From positions 1 to 50,556 of the forward strand of contig DXXM01000023.1 in assembly GCA_019416285.1 (NCBI GenBank): a stretch of 50,556 nt of DNA, given 5' to 3'. This stretch comes from Bacteroidales bacterium (GTDB lineage Bacteria > Bacteroidota > Bacteroidia > Bacteroidales > Muribaculaceae). Shown here one piece after another: positions 38,536 to 46,726 of this stretch. The notes beneath the pieces are model-generated. The model made no database searches and was not told where the DNA came from. It saw nothing but the letters and a program-made list of their open reading frames with translations. The position numbers were made by a program, and so were the translations under genes. Every line of letters begins with the position of its first letter. Position 1 is the first letter of the stretch.

Positions 38536-39678
38536 ATGGAACTGAAAAAGAAAATCACAGAGGCTTTCGCTTCTCATTTCGGCGGCGAAGGCACACTCTA
38601 TAGCTCCGCCGGCCGCATCAACCTCATCGGCGAACACACCGACTACAACGGAGGCTTCGTATTCCCGGGTGCAATCGACAAGGTCATCATGGCCGAAATC
38701 CGCCCCAACGACACCGACAAAGTCAATCTCTACTCCGTAGACCTCGACGACAGCTCCACCTTCGGACTCAACGAAGCCGACGCTCCCTCGCAGCAGTGGG
38801 CGCGCTACATCTTCGGTGTGTGCCGCGAAATCATCAAGCGCGGCGGCACCGTCAAGGGCTTCGACGCAGTGTTCGCAGGCAATGTGCCCCTCGGTGCAGG
38901 CCTCTCCTCGTCAGCCGCTCTTGAGTCATGTTTCGCTTTCGCGCTCAACGACCTCTTCAACGGCAACGCAATCGACAAATTCGAGCTCGCCAAAATCGGA
39001 CAGTCAACCGAACACAACTACTGCGGTGTCAACTGCGGCATCATGGACCAGTTCGCTTCGGTGTTCGGCAAGAAAGACTGCCTCATCCGTCTCGACTGCC
39101 GCTCGCTCGAATATGAATACTTCCCCTTCCATATCGACGGCTACAGACTCGTGCTCGTCGACTCGGTGGTGAAGCATGAACTTGTCGACTCCCCCTACAA
39201 CAAACGCCGTGAGTCGTGCGAGCGCGTGGCAAAACGCCTCGGCATCGAGACTCTCCGCGACGCCGACATGGAAATGCTCGACTCTGTGAAATCCGACATC
39301 TCCGCCGAGGACTACATGCGCGCACGCTTCGTCATCGGCGAGAAAGACCGTGTGCTCGGTGTGTGCGACGCCCTCAACCGCGGCGACATCGAGACTGTGG
39401 GCCGTCTCATGTACGAGACACACGCAGGCCTGTCGAAAGACTATGAAGTTTCATGCGAGGAACTCGACTACCTCAACGACGTGGCTAAGGAATGTGGCGT
39501 GACCGGCTCGCGCATCATGGGCGGCGGCTTCGGCGGCTGCACCATCAACCTCGTGCCTGACAGCATCCATGACAAGTTCATCGAGACTGTCACCGAGAAA
39601 TTCAACGAGCGCTACGGCCACAAGCCCAAAATCTACGACGTCATCATCTCCGACGGCGCCCGCCGCGTAGAGGAATAA
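38536..39678 (+). CDS. galK: Galactokinase
   Basis: A 380-residue GHMP-family kinase that makes galactose 1-phosphate from galactose and ATP. The galactokinase signature GRINLIGEHTDYNGGFVFP (about residues 27-45), the ATP loop VPLGAGLSSSAALE (about 117-130) and the C-terminal GGGFGGCTIN (about 331-340) are intact. It is the third gene of the operon, and a terminator follows. With GalM it makes the first two steps of the Leloir pathway. Confidence 0.97.
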   Translation: MELKKKITEAFASHFGGEGTLYSSAGRINLIGEHTDYNGGFVFPGAIDKVIMAEIRPNDTDKVNLYSVDLDDSSTFGLNEADAPSQQWARYIFGVCREIIKRGGTVKGFDAVFAGNVPLGAGLSSSAALESCFAFALNDLFNGNAIDKFELAKIGQSTEHNYCGVNCGIMDQFASVFGKKDCLIRLDCRSLEYEYFPFHIDGYRLVLVDSVVKHELVDSPYNKRRESCERVAKRLGIETLRDADMEMLDSVKSDISAEDYMRARFVIGEKDRVLGVCDALNRGDIETVGRLMYETHAGLSKDYEVSCEELDYLNDVAKECGVTGSRIMGGGFGGCTINLVPDSIHDKFIETVTEKFNERYGHKPKIYDVIISDGARRVEE

Positions 39679-39713
39679 CCCACCGCCCCTGCTTTTCAAG
39701 GCACATAAACAAC

Positions 39714-39765
39714 AGAAGGAGGACAGAAGCGACACCCATCAGCCGCTTCCGCCCTCCTTCTTATA
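39714..39765 (+). terminator. Terminator of the gal operon
   Basis: AGAAGGAGG at 39714-39722 pairs with CCTCCTTCT at 39753-39761, with an inner GAAGCG/CGCTTC stem. The run after it is only modestly T-rich. Confidence 0.7.
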
Positions 39766-39777
39766 TAGTAACGAGCT

Positions 39778-39803
39778 AAGAAGCTGTTAAAAAACAGCCT
39801 CTT
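39778..39803 (-). terminator. Possible terminator of the fimbrial operon
   Basis: GCTGTT at 39783-39788 pairs with AACAGC at 39793-39798 around a 4-base loop, with outer AAGA/TCTT. It lies 20 bases after the last fimbrial gene on the minus strand. Confidence 0.5.
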
Positions 39804-39822
39804 AATGAATATATCCATTCGG

Positions 39823-42800
39823 TTAATGAGTAAAGTCCGGATCGCGCATCGGACGCACTGACAGACCGTAGGAGGAGGCTGACGGGTGATGGCTACCCGT
39901 CACCGGATTGCTATTTGATTTATCCAGACAGTCAGACCCAGTATCTCCCTTGTAACGGTTATCTATATAGAATATAGCAGCATCATTGTTGCCACTATAA
40001 ATAAAAGTGGATGAAGTAATATAAGTAAGTATTCTGAACGCAGGATATGTCCAGTCTTCCCATCCTTCTAATTTTGCTCCTCCAGAGTCATACACTGTCG
40101 AAAAATGGTCTTTTTTCAGGCATTTGTTTCTTACTCCTGTCGCCGGAAATTCAAAGGTGACGCCATCAACTTCCATCACCCATTTTCTATCCACCGAATT
40201 TATTACTGAATTAAATTTCGTTGTATAGCTGCTACCGTCGGCTAATGTAGTGTTATATAATTTATTTACATAATAATCACCCGAGTATACAAAAGCTGAA
40301 AACGCATTGGCCGGCGGAACCATGTATCCAGCCGGGCATGGATCGTAGAGCGATTTGGCAACATCCTCTTCTATTTCAGTCATGTTATTGACAAACTTTG
40401 TCGCTTTCGGATTCCACAACCGGAACAGTTTACGGCCATCCGGTACAGCATTTTCAGTCTTGAACCAATGGTTTCGATATTCATCTCCAAGAGGACTCAT
40501 TACGAATACATGTGGATGCTGTATAGCCCATTGGACAGTCACACCTTTTTCTTCCGAACCTGATTCGTAACTTGCGCCTGAAACTTTGCCTGGGGTATTT
40601 CGACAGAGGGCGTAAGTGTCATTTCCATTATTATAGAACAAAGGTTTGTTCTCCATATTCAATTCAGAATAATCCCCACCTTTATAATAATACTTCGTTG
40701 TTTTATCGCTGTATATACCTCCCGGGGTGGGAGCGCTGCGTCCCAGCTGGTAGTAAGTGTTATCGCCGGCAACCGAGCCTCTGAACTCCGCCTGAGTAAA
40801 TATTGAGGCTTCCGTGTCGACTGTTGTTCCGGCACTGAGATATTTTGTAAGCGTAATAAAGCCATTGTCGACTTTGACTTTAAACCTGATTCTGAACTTC
40901 CGTTCCTCATTGCCTTTATGCGGGTCGCAATAACCGAGATTAACGTCTGCCAGACTATATTTTTTGCCGGTTTTTTCATATTTCCCTGCAGCATTTTTAT
41001 AAATCGATCCTATCTCCTTGCATGCAGTGCCCGTTTTCCATTCCTGTTTGTGCTGCGACACCCATATATGCCAGCTCCAGACTATCTTTGAATTCGCATC
41101 CAATGCTACAATAAGGGCATTTCCCTGAGTGATGGAATATCTGCGCACACGGAAACTTATATATGACGGACTTCCCTTGGTAAACGTAACATTGTCAATC
41201 AAGCCGGGGGCATCCTGCCATGCGAGAACAGCATCACAAGCTTCCGTAATATCGAATGATTCAATCGGCTTTCCGGCGTAATCGGGATAATAGGTCATGG
41301 CATTAGTGGCTGCCGCCGGCTTTAGGCACGCTTTGAGATTTAGACTACCATCTTTATAGGTATTGCCATAAACGACCGGGAACTTGTAGTTTCCGGGGGC
41401 ATCCACCATATAGCAGTTGGCCGACTCGGTGTCGGCCAGGTCAGTCTCATCGTGGTCAAAATCTCCGTTAAGGTTGCCCTGCAAATTTTCAAAATCGCTC
41501 TGAGCCCCGAGGACATACATTCCTTTGATGAAGGGAATCTTTTCCGTAGAGGAATATGTATCCGAACCTTCCTCACCGGCAGTCGGCACAATGTCACAAC
41601 CATCCGGGTCAAAGAAAGTGTGGGCGCGTGCCACCGGATCTTCGCCTTCGAATGTGTATTCTATTTCGGGCGTCGGAAGTTTCTTATACCGGATGGCGTC
41701 AGCTCCGGCCTCGGTGATTGCGGCATAAGCTCTCACCTCGACATTATCCCACACACCGGAATAGGGAAGAATATCGGTCGTTGTTTTGTTAAACTCTACA
41801 ACCGGAGTGATGTGTACGCTCGACGGCGAGAGGGAATAGGTCACGATTTTGCCTTCCGGCCAGGTTCCCTTCAGGTCGGCCCAAAGAGTATATTTATCTC
41901 CGCTTGAAGTTTTTGTGAATTCTATTTCGAGTTTCGCATTTTCAGGCAGAGTCTGCGGAATCATCAGCAGGGTGAGATCATCCGTCTCACCGATGACCTC
42001 AAAGTTTTTTTCTGCATTGCCGGCCTGATTATCGAAATCGGTGGAGCCGCCGACAGGGATATCGCGTTTTATCGTATAAGTACCTGTAGATGACTCATCA
42101 GGAATCCATGTATCATTTGCGGCAGCATCATTTGCGGCACCCGGCCGGGGAATGAAAGTGCCCTTGTTATACACACCGGAAAGTGTCACTCCGGTTATTA
42201 TCCCGGGAACCATGTCGGGGGCAGCAACGATTTTCACCGCCGTGAGTATATGACGGAATTCCAGCTTCACATCGGCCGAGGTCGCATCCGTACACGCAGC
42301 CATAAGGTCATGCTGATCCTGAACCCTCTCGGGAACTTCATATCCGATTCGGGGTGAGCCCTGCGCTGTCGCGCCGGAAAGAGTAAACGGATCATCGGTG
42401 CGCCCGGCATTGACGGGAGCGAAAGCGAAAAAACGCACTTTACCCCCTGTCGGCCAAAACATCATCTCCGGACATGTGGCAGTCTCACCGTTTACGGTAA
42501 AAGTTATGTCATGTGCAAAACCTGGCGTCCAGACAACGTCATCCTCATTTTCAGGATATGTTCCCGCATAGCTGACAGCACTCAGCGAGAAATTGCTGAC
42601 GGAATTCTCAAGCTTTCCGCGCGATGCAGGCTGCGCTGCAGCGTTGTCGGAATGGATAGTGTGCAGATATAAAGGGATATCGCTATTTGTCTCTGTTGCA
42701 TCGACCGACAGGCATCGAGATTCGGGCGATTTCTCGTCGACCGCAGTGGCGCTTGTCCATGCGGCAGGCGCTTTGACATTGACAGTCACGTGTCCGGATT

Positions 42801-42906
42801 GCTGACCTTTATCGCCTAAATCATCCTCACACGCAGTCAGTGCGGTTATCAGACAGAGTAGTCCTATGGCCGACAAACGGCCTGTTCCTTTATATTTGCA
42901 GTTCAT
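39823..42906 (-). CDS. Large fimbrillin-type lipoprotein with a C-terminal FISUMP-like domain
   Basis: From the ATG at 42906 this is a 1027-residue lipoprotein with lipobox LITALTAC; an upstream in-frame start at 42975 is rejected because it places 23 residues before the signal. The N-terminal part (about residues 100-370) has fimbrillin features (MMFWPTGGKVRFFAFAPVNA; VKLEFRHILTAVKIVAAPDM). The C-terminal part contains LYDPCPAGYMVPPANAFSAF and ends with SYGLSVRPMRDPD, the pattern of FISUMP-type fimbrial tip proteins of Bacteroidales. It is the last gene of the operon and probably an adhesive tip or accessory subunit. Its ligand is unknown. Confidence 0.78.
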   Translation of the reverse strand: MNCKYKGTGRLSAIGLLCLITALTACEDDLGDKGQQSGHVTVNVKAPAAWTSATAVDEKSPESRCLSVDATETNSDIPLYLHTIHSDNAAAQPASRGKLENSVSNFSLSAVSYAGTYPENEDDVVWTPGFAHDITFTVNGETATCPEMMFWPTGGKVRFFAFAPVNAGRTDDPFTLSGATAQGSPRIGYEVPERVQDQHDLMAACTDATSADVKLEFRHILTAVKIVAAPDMVPGIITGVTLSGVYNKGTFIPRPGAANDAAANDTWIPDESSTGTYTIKRDIPVGGSTDFDNQAGNAEKNFEVIGETDDLTLLMIPQTLPENAKLEIEFTKTSSGDKYTLWADLKGTWPEGKIVTYSLSPSSVHITPVVEFNKTTTDILPYSGVWDNVEVRAYAAITEAGADAIRYKKLPTPEIEYTFEGEDPVARAHTFFDPDGCDIVPTAGEEGSDTYSSTEKIPFIKGMYVLGAQSDFENLQGNLNGDFDHDETDLADTESANCYMVDAPGNYKFPVVYGNTYKDGSLNLKACLKPAAATNAMTYYPDYAGKPIESFDITEACDAVLAWQDAPGLIDNVTFTKGSPSYISFRVRRYSITQGNALIVALDANSKIVWSWHIWVSQHKQEWKTGTACKEIGSIYKNAAGKYEKTGKKYSLADVNLGYCDPHKGNEERKFRIRFKVKVDNGFITLTKYLSAGTTVDTEASIFTQAEFRGSVAGDNTYYQLGRSAPTPGGIYSDKTTKYYYKGGDYSELNMENKPLFYNNGNDTYALCRNTPGKVSGASYESGSEEKGVTVQWAIQHPHVFVMSPLGDEYRNHWFKTENAVPDGRKLFRLWNPKATKFVNNMTEIEEDVAKSLYDPCPAGYMVPPANAFSAFVYSGDYYVNKLYNTTLADGSSYTTKFNSVINSVDRKWVMEVDGVTFEFPATGVRNKCLKKDHFSTVYDSGGAKLEGWEDWTYPAFRILTYITSSTFIYSGNNDAAIFYIDNRYKGDTGSDCLDKSNSNPVTGSHHPSASSYGLSVRPMRDPDFTH

Positions 42907-42933
42907 TTCAGAAATTATATGATAATGATTAAG

Positions 42934-42980
42934 AGAGGGTGTGTCGGCATACCGACGCACGGACTTCCGACACACCCTCT
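42934..42980 (-). promoter_or_regulatory. 14-bp perfect stem-loop between two fimbrial genes
   Basis: AGAGGGTGTGTCGG at 42934-42947 is the exact reverse complement of 42967-42980. It lies 28 bases downstream of the fimbrillin stop codon and 28 bases upstream of the large gene, inside the operon. A partial terminator here would make more fimbrillin than tip protein. Confidence 0.65.
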
Positions 42981-43008
42981 GAGCGTATTACTAAGTCAGG
43001 ATTAAAAA

Positions 43009-44445
43009 TCAGGGCTTAACACCACCTTGTCCTTGTGTCCACGTTTTATTTTCGTCCCAAGCAGAAACGGTCACGGTAAATTTGATAGGGTCGTCAAGGA
43101 CGAAATCGCCTACTTCTTTTTTTGAATCATCCTCCGTCGGACGTCCTATGATTTTTAACTCCGTGTCCGCTGTGTTCCAATTAGTTGTAAAAAATTTATT
43201 ATCAGGTATAAGCGAACTAAAATCATTATCGGGGGGATAGATACCGGCTCCTGAACCCTCGCCGCAAATTTCGAGATTAAACTTATATTTTTTACCCATT
43301 TCGAAGGTTGTTCCTACAGGAACGCAAACAAAACCGTATTCTCCTTCGTCAAATTTTTTCTCAGGACTTACAGGAAAGAGCTGATGATAGTGATTATCTC
43401 CACGCACTGCGATATCATCATCACCTACAGGGTTAAAACCAGAGCCATCGCTATGAGTAGCGCCGACATGTTCAAGTTCTACGCGGCAGAGGAGCAGGAT
43501 ATAAGCATGTTTAGCTGGATTTTGAGGAGCAGCTTTTCCTGCCCATTTGGTAATCGTCTGAGGAATCAGCATGAGAGACCCTTCATGAGATCCTTCATTT
43601 ACTAAAAGATCCTCCGTATCATTTTTTGATTTTAGTTCTTTCGGTGTCTTGTAGAATGAACCATAGGCAGTGAAGGTCTTACCTTCGCTAAATCTAGAAG
43701 TCCATTTAGGGTTATGGCTTGCCTGATTGTCGGCCCATGTGTAACCTGAACTAAAATCGGCAATGTCATGTGTATTTACAATCCAAGCGCCTTTGATTCT
43801 GACAATACGGTGATCTGAGTCCAACTTATCTTTAGATGTTGCAGTAATATATATCTGCGACAATGTATGTTCGAAATTGATATCTACAGATGTGCCAGCA
43901 CTTCTTTTTGCGTGTTTGAAAGCCGCAAGCAGATCATACTGACCTAATCCGTCTGCCCATACACCGTCGGCAGCATCGGTTTTCAAATTGGCTTTTTCAG
44001 GCGAAAAGCCGGTTATCTGAGCATCTGCGCCCTCAAAGGAAAATTTACCGGCAGGCAAAACGTCGCTTGCAGAGGCGCTCCCATTCTTTTGGGAGCATGT
44101 GTAAGCCCAGAAAAGAACATTGTCCATCGCTGTGGGCCAGTAGATAGGTTCATTGTCAGCAAACCCCCAAATGCTATTTTCTTTATGGGTCGCTAATTTG
44201 CCGCCCTTATCGTCACCTATGAGGAATGAGTCGTAGACGCCACCGTGGGGATGCACTCCTTTGGCAACTATCCTAAAATCGCCGAGGTTAGTGATTGTAG
44301 TTTCTGTAGCACGGGAATGGCCGACGGCTATGCTGAAAGACAATGCATCACCCGAGGGGTCCGGATTCACATCAACCACATCGTCGCTGGAGCAGGAAGC
44401 CATTGCAAGGGCCATCACTGCAAAGGGGATGAGTTCTTTTTTCAT
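43009..44445 (-). CDS. Fimbrillin family lipoprotein
   Basis: A 478-residue lipoprotein with signal MKKELIPFAVMALAMASC (lipobox Cys 18) followed by SSDD. Fimbrillin features are NEPIYWPTAMDNVLFWAYTC (about residues 97-116), QYDLLAAFKHAKRSAGTSVD, and INFEHTLSQIYITATSK (about 189-205). Such subunits cross the outer membrane as lipoproteins, are cut by an Arg protease and join by strand exchange (type V pili). It is the third gene of the operon. Which of the two fimbrillins is the main shaft subunit cannot be told, but the position before a stem-loop fits this one. Confidence 0.8.
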   Translation of the reverse strand: MKKELIPFAVMALAMASCSSDDVVDVNPDPSGDALSFSIAVGHSRATETTITNLGDFRIVAKGVHPHGGVYDSFLIGDDKGGKLATHKENSIWGFADNEPIYWPTAMDNVLFWAYTCSQKNGSASASDVLPAGKFSFEGADAQITGFSPEKANLKTDAADGVWADGLGQYDLLAAFKHAKRSAGTSVDINFEHTLSQIYITATSKDKLDSDHRIVRIKGAWIVNTHDIADFSSGYTWADNQASHNPKWTSRFSEGKTFTAYGSFYKTPKELKSKNDTEDLLVNEGSHEGSLMLIPQTITKWAGKAAPQNPAKHAYILLLCRVELEHVGATHSDGSGFNPVGDDDIAVRGDNHYHQLFPVSPEKKFDEGEYGFVCVPVGTTFEMGKKYKFNLEICGEGSGAGIYPPDNDFSSLIPDNKFFTTNWNTADTELKIIGRPTEDDSKKEVGDFVLDDPIKFTVTVSAWDENKTWTQGQGGVKP

Positions 44446-44490
44446 TTTTTGTATTAAGATTATGAATGATTGATTGGAATTTAATAAGGT

Positions 44491-45438
44491 CTACATCTTA
44501 ACGGACTCTTCTATCATGTCGCCCCAGTCGCTTACGCCGGGCGACAGTCCGGAGGACGGACTGTCGGGCAGCTTTATGCCTGACACATCGACATGGATAT
44601 AGTGCAGCCCTTTCTGCCCGTCGATCTGGTCGGTGACATTATAGTCGTAGTAATACTTATTGGACGTGTATATCCTTAGTTTATGGACACCGCTGAGTCC
44701 GAACAGTTCTACGGTGCCGTGGAGTGAATCAGGGCCGGACTGCTGGAGAGGGAAAGGCACGGCAACGCATGTTTCCGCAGGAGCCGCAGTGCCGGCATGC
44801 CATCCTTCGGAGGCTCCGGTCAGAACGGCGCTGAGGGTGATGTCGGATGTGAGGTTATGGACATTGGTGACTGAAACCTCGCAGAGCACTGAAGCCCTGG
44901 AAGGGCGGAAAAGTACGGTATGCTGCGTTTTTCCGTCAGCTGCCACTGTGAAGTCGCTGTCGAGTGTGTGTGCATAGAATGTACTTGCCTGTGATCTTAC
45001 CGGCATCTCTGTATCATCGCCGGGAAGCGGCGCATCGTCAGTGCGGTTCATGGAAGAGAGCACCGGGACATCGTAGGTCACAACGAAATAGTCATCAATA
45101 TTTGAACCGCGCTCGACATTGAACTCAGTACTGCCATTATGACAAACCATCCGGTATGTTCCCGCCGGAACTCTGACCTCAGCATCAAAAGATGTCCGTG
45201 AGGTATTTCCGTCGCCTGTGAGCTCAAAGCGCAAACCCTGTGAACCATCGACAGGGAAAAACCATACAACCATCGTCTCGGGCTGTGCCTCAGGGACATC
45301 TGTCCAGTCGAACCGGATGCTGACCGGTAACTTGTGAGAGTGGTCGTAGCACAGCTCACGGCCTTCGCAGCCACCGAGAAGCAGGGCGGCAAGCATGGCT
45401 GCCGTCAGGCACAGTGCGGTATTACATGCACGCATCAT
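44491..45438 (-). CDS. DUF5119 family lipoprotein (FimB/Mfa2-like)
   Basis: A 315-residue lipoprotein with lipobox LLLGGC (Cys about 24). The family start ELCYDHSHKLPVSIRFDWTDVPEA is followed by two immunoglobulin-like domains, with VRVPAGTYRMVCHNGSTEF, DAEVRVPAG and the C-terminal GQKGLHYIHVDVSGIKLPDSP. DUF5119 proteins lie in fimbrial operons and probably anchor or cap the pilus at the cell surface. Its ATG overlaps the stop of the DUF3575 gene (ATGA), so its translation may depend on reading through that gene. Confidence 0.82.
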   Translation of the reverse strand: MMRACNTALCLTAAMLAALLLGGCEGRELCYDHSHKLPVSIRFDWTDVPEAQPETMVVWFFPVDGSQGLRFELTGDGNTSRTSFDAEVRVPAGTYRMVCHNGSTEFNVERGSNIDDYFVVTYDVPVLSSMNRTDDAPLPGDDTEMPVRSQASTFYAHTLDSDFTVAADGKTQHTVLFRPSRASVLCEVSVTNVHNLTSDITLSAVLTGASEGWHAGTAAPAETCVAVPFPLQQSGPDSLHGTVELFGLSGVHKLRIYTSNKYYYDYNVTDQIDGQKGLHYIHVDVSGIKLPDSPSSGLSPGVSDWGDMIEESVKM

Positions 45439-46236
45439 CGGCTACTCCCTCCTTTCCTCTTATTATATGCACTTCCGAACACCCATACAAAGGAGACTGC
45501 GGCACGTGTCGGACCGAACCATGAACGTCTGTGGGTCGAGAGCCATACATCATGGTCGTCGATAGGCCTGTGGCGCATGAATTTGCCCCACATATACCCT
45601 ATACCGACGCTGAAAGCGATGTCGAAATGTCTCGTTAAAGGATGCGAATATGTGTACGACACTCCGACAGCATAGTTGTATTTGTCAGACACGTATCCTC
45701 TGTGGCTAAAGCCGCCCTGAATGTCGTAATAGACAAAGGAGGCATAGATGCCTGCATGATGTCCGGAGAAAGGATTGGTCGATTTCTCAGCGCCACCGAT
45801 GCGCCATGACAAATCGACGTTTGCGCCGTAGATTCTGTAATAGCGATGTCGGCTGTCATTGAGCCATGTCCCCATCCAGTCTGCCCCGGCAATGATGCGG
45901 TCAGTGACAGCTACGGACAAGCCTATATTTGGCAAAAGGAGAATGTCATATAGAGCGTTTGTCCTGATTATCAGTGGAATACGGATACCGGGGGGGGGTA
46001 ATTTGGGAGGTTGTGTTTACGGTGTCGCTCATTTCTCCGACGCACTGCCATCTACGGCACTCGTCAGAGGTCATACCGCTACTTATGTCGGTACATGACA
46101 CTGGCAATCCTGCTCTCGGTAAGGAATCTGTTTCGGATACATCTGATATCCGGCCACAGGGCACGGAAGGAGTCATGGCGCAACACAGTTCAGACATTAA
46201 AAATGAAATAATGACTATGTATAATTGATGCTTCAT
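45435..46236 (-). pseudogene. DUF3575 protein gene, broken in this sequence at a nine-C tract
   Basis: The first gene of the fimbrial operon. Frame 1 starts at 46236 with a signal peptide (MKHQLYIVIISFLMSELCCA) and stops early at 45946 after 96 residues. The rest of the protein lies in another frame from the C tract to 45435. It reads as a textbook DUF3575 domain: IIRTNALYDILLLPNIGL, DWMGTWLNDSRHRYYRIYG, FSGHHAGIYASF and RSWFGPTRAAVSFVW. Loss of one C from the run at 45980-45988 joins both parts into a 266-residue protein. DUF3575 proteins are putative outer-membrane barrels that accompany fimbrial operons. It may be a phase-variable gene in the off state rather than a dead one. Confidence 0.85.
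45980..45988 (-). repeat. Homopolymer tract of nine C inside the DUF3575 gene
   Basis: The plus strand shows nine G in a row at 45980-45988, so the coding strand has nine C. With nine, translation ends 14 codons later; with eight, the frame continues into the DUF3575 domain. Confidence 0.95.
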
Positions 46237-46306
46237 AAAAACATCATGCAGGTTACACGTATTTTAATGCGTTGCCACAGAATTATGGTTTATTCCAAAT
46301 TATCTG

Positions 46307-46359
46307 CAAATATACATGAAAGTTAAAAACAGAAGAATGATGTTAAGATATTTAACATC
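46307..46359 (-). promoter_or_regulatory. Fimbrial operon promoter and adjacent palindromes
   Basis: Minus strand -7 box TATATTTG (46307-46314) is perfect; transcription would start near 46300, about 64 bases before the first gene. Just upstream, GATGTTAA (46339-46346) and TTAACATC (46352-46359) form an 8-bp inverted repeat around 5 bases, a likely operator. A second palindrome TAACTATAGTTA lies at 46375-46386. The 46237-46726 interval is otherwise AT-rich without genes. Confidence 0.55.
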
Positions 46360-46556
46360 GTATTTCATATAATTTAACTATAGTTATATTTAGACTAAGT
46401 TTATCCTTTGTTTTTAGAGAATATTTTAATAAAAAAACAAAAAGACAGATGCTCTCAGATTTTGAGCTCCTGTTAATCACTATCCAAAATTCATCTGAAA
46501 AAATCAATTATATGTTAGCTTGGGGAAAAATTAGGATTTTTCTCAGATAAAATGCG

Positions 46557-46564
46557 TAAATTTG
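46557..46564 (+). promoter_or_regulatory. -7 box of the UDP-glucose dehydrogenase gene
   Basis: TAAATTTG is a perfect -7 match, with a T-rich stretch near 46536-46541 as possible -33. The leader would be about 155 bases and includes a GC-rich part at about 46580-46625. Confidence 0.5.
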
Positions 46565-46726
46565 CACTTTGATTGTGCACGAAGTCCGGAGGTTCCGGCT
46601 GCGGAACAGTCGCGGCTCGCGCTCGTACATTAATTATATAAGCAATCAGAATCATATAGGGGCGCTACGGCGGCCTTTAATCATAAAGTCAACAGACATC
46701 CGCAATATATATATCATCAATCGTAT

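Noticed and set aside
45974..46228. 84-residue plus-strand frame opposite the DUF3575 gene
   Set aside because: It runs across the homopolymer and opposite the signal peptide of the fimbrial gene, with no recognisable domain or promoter.
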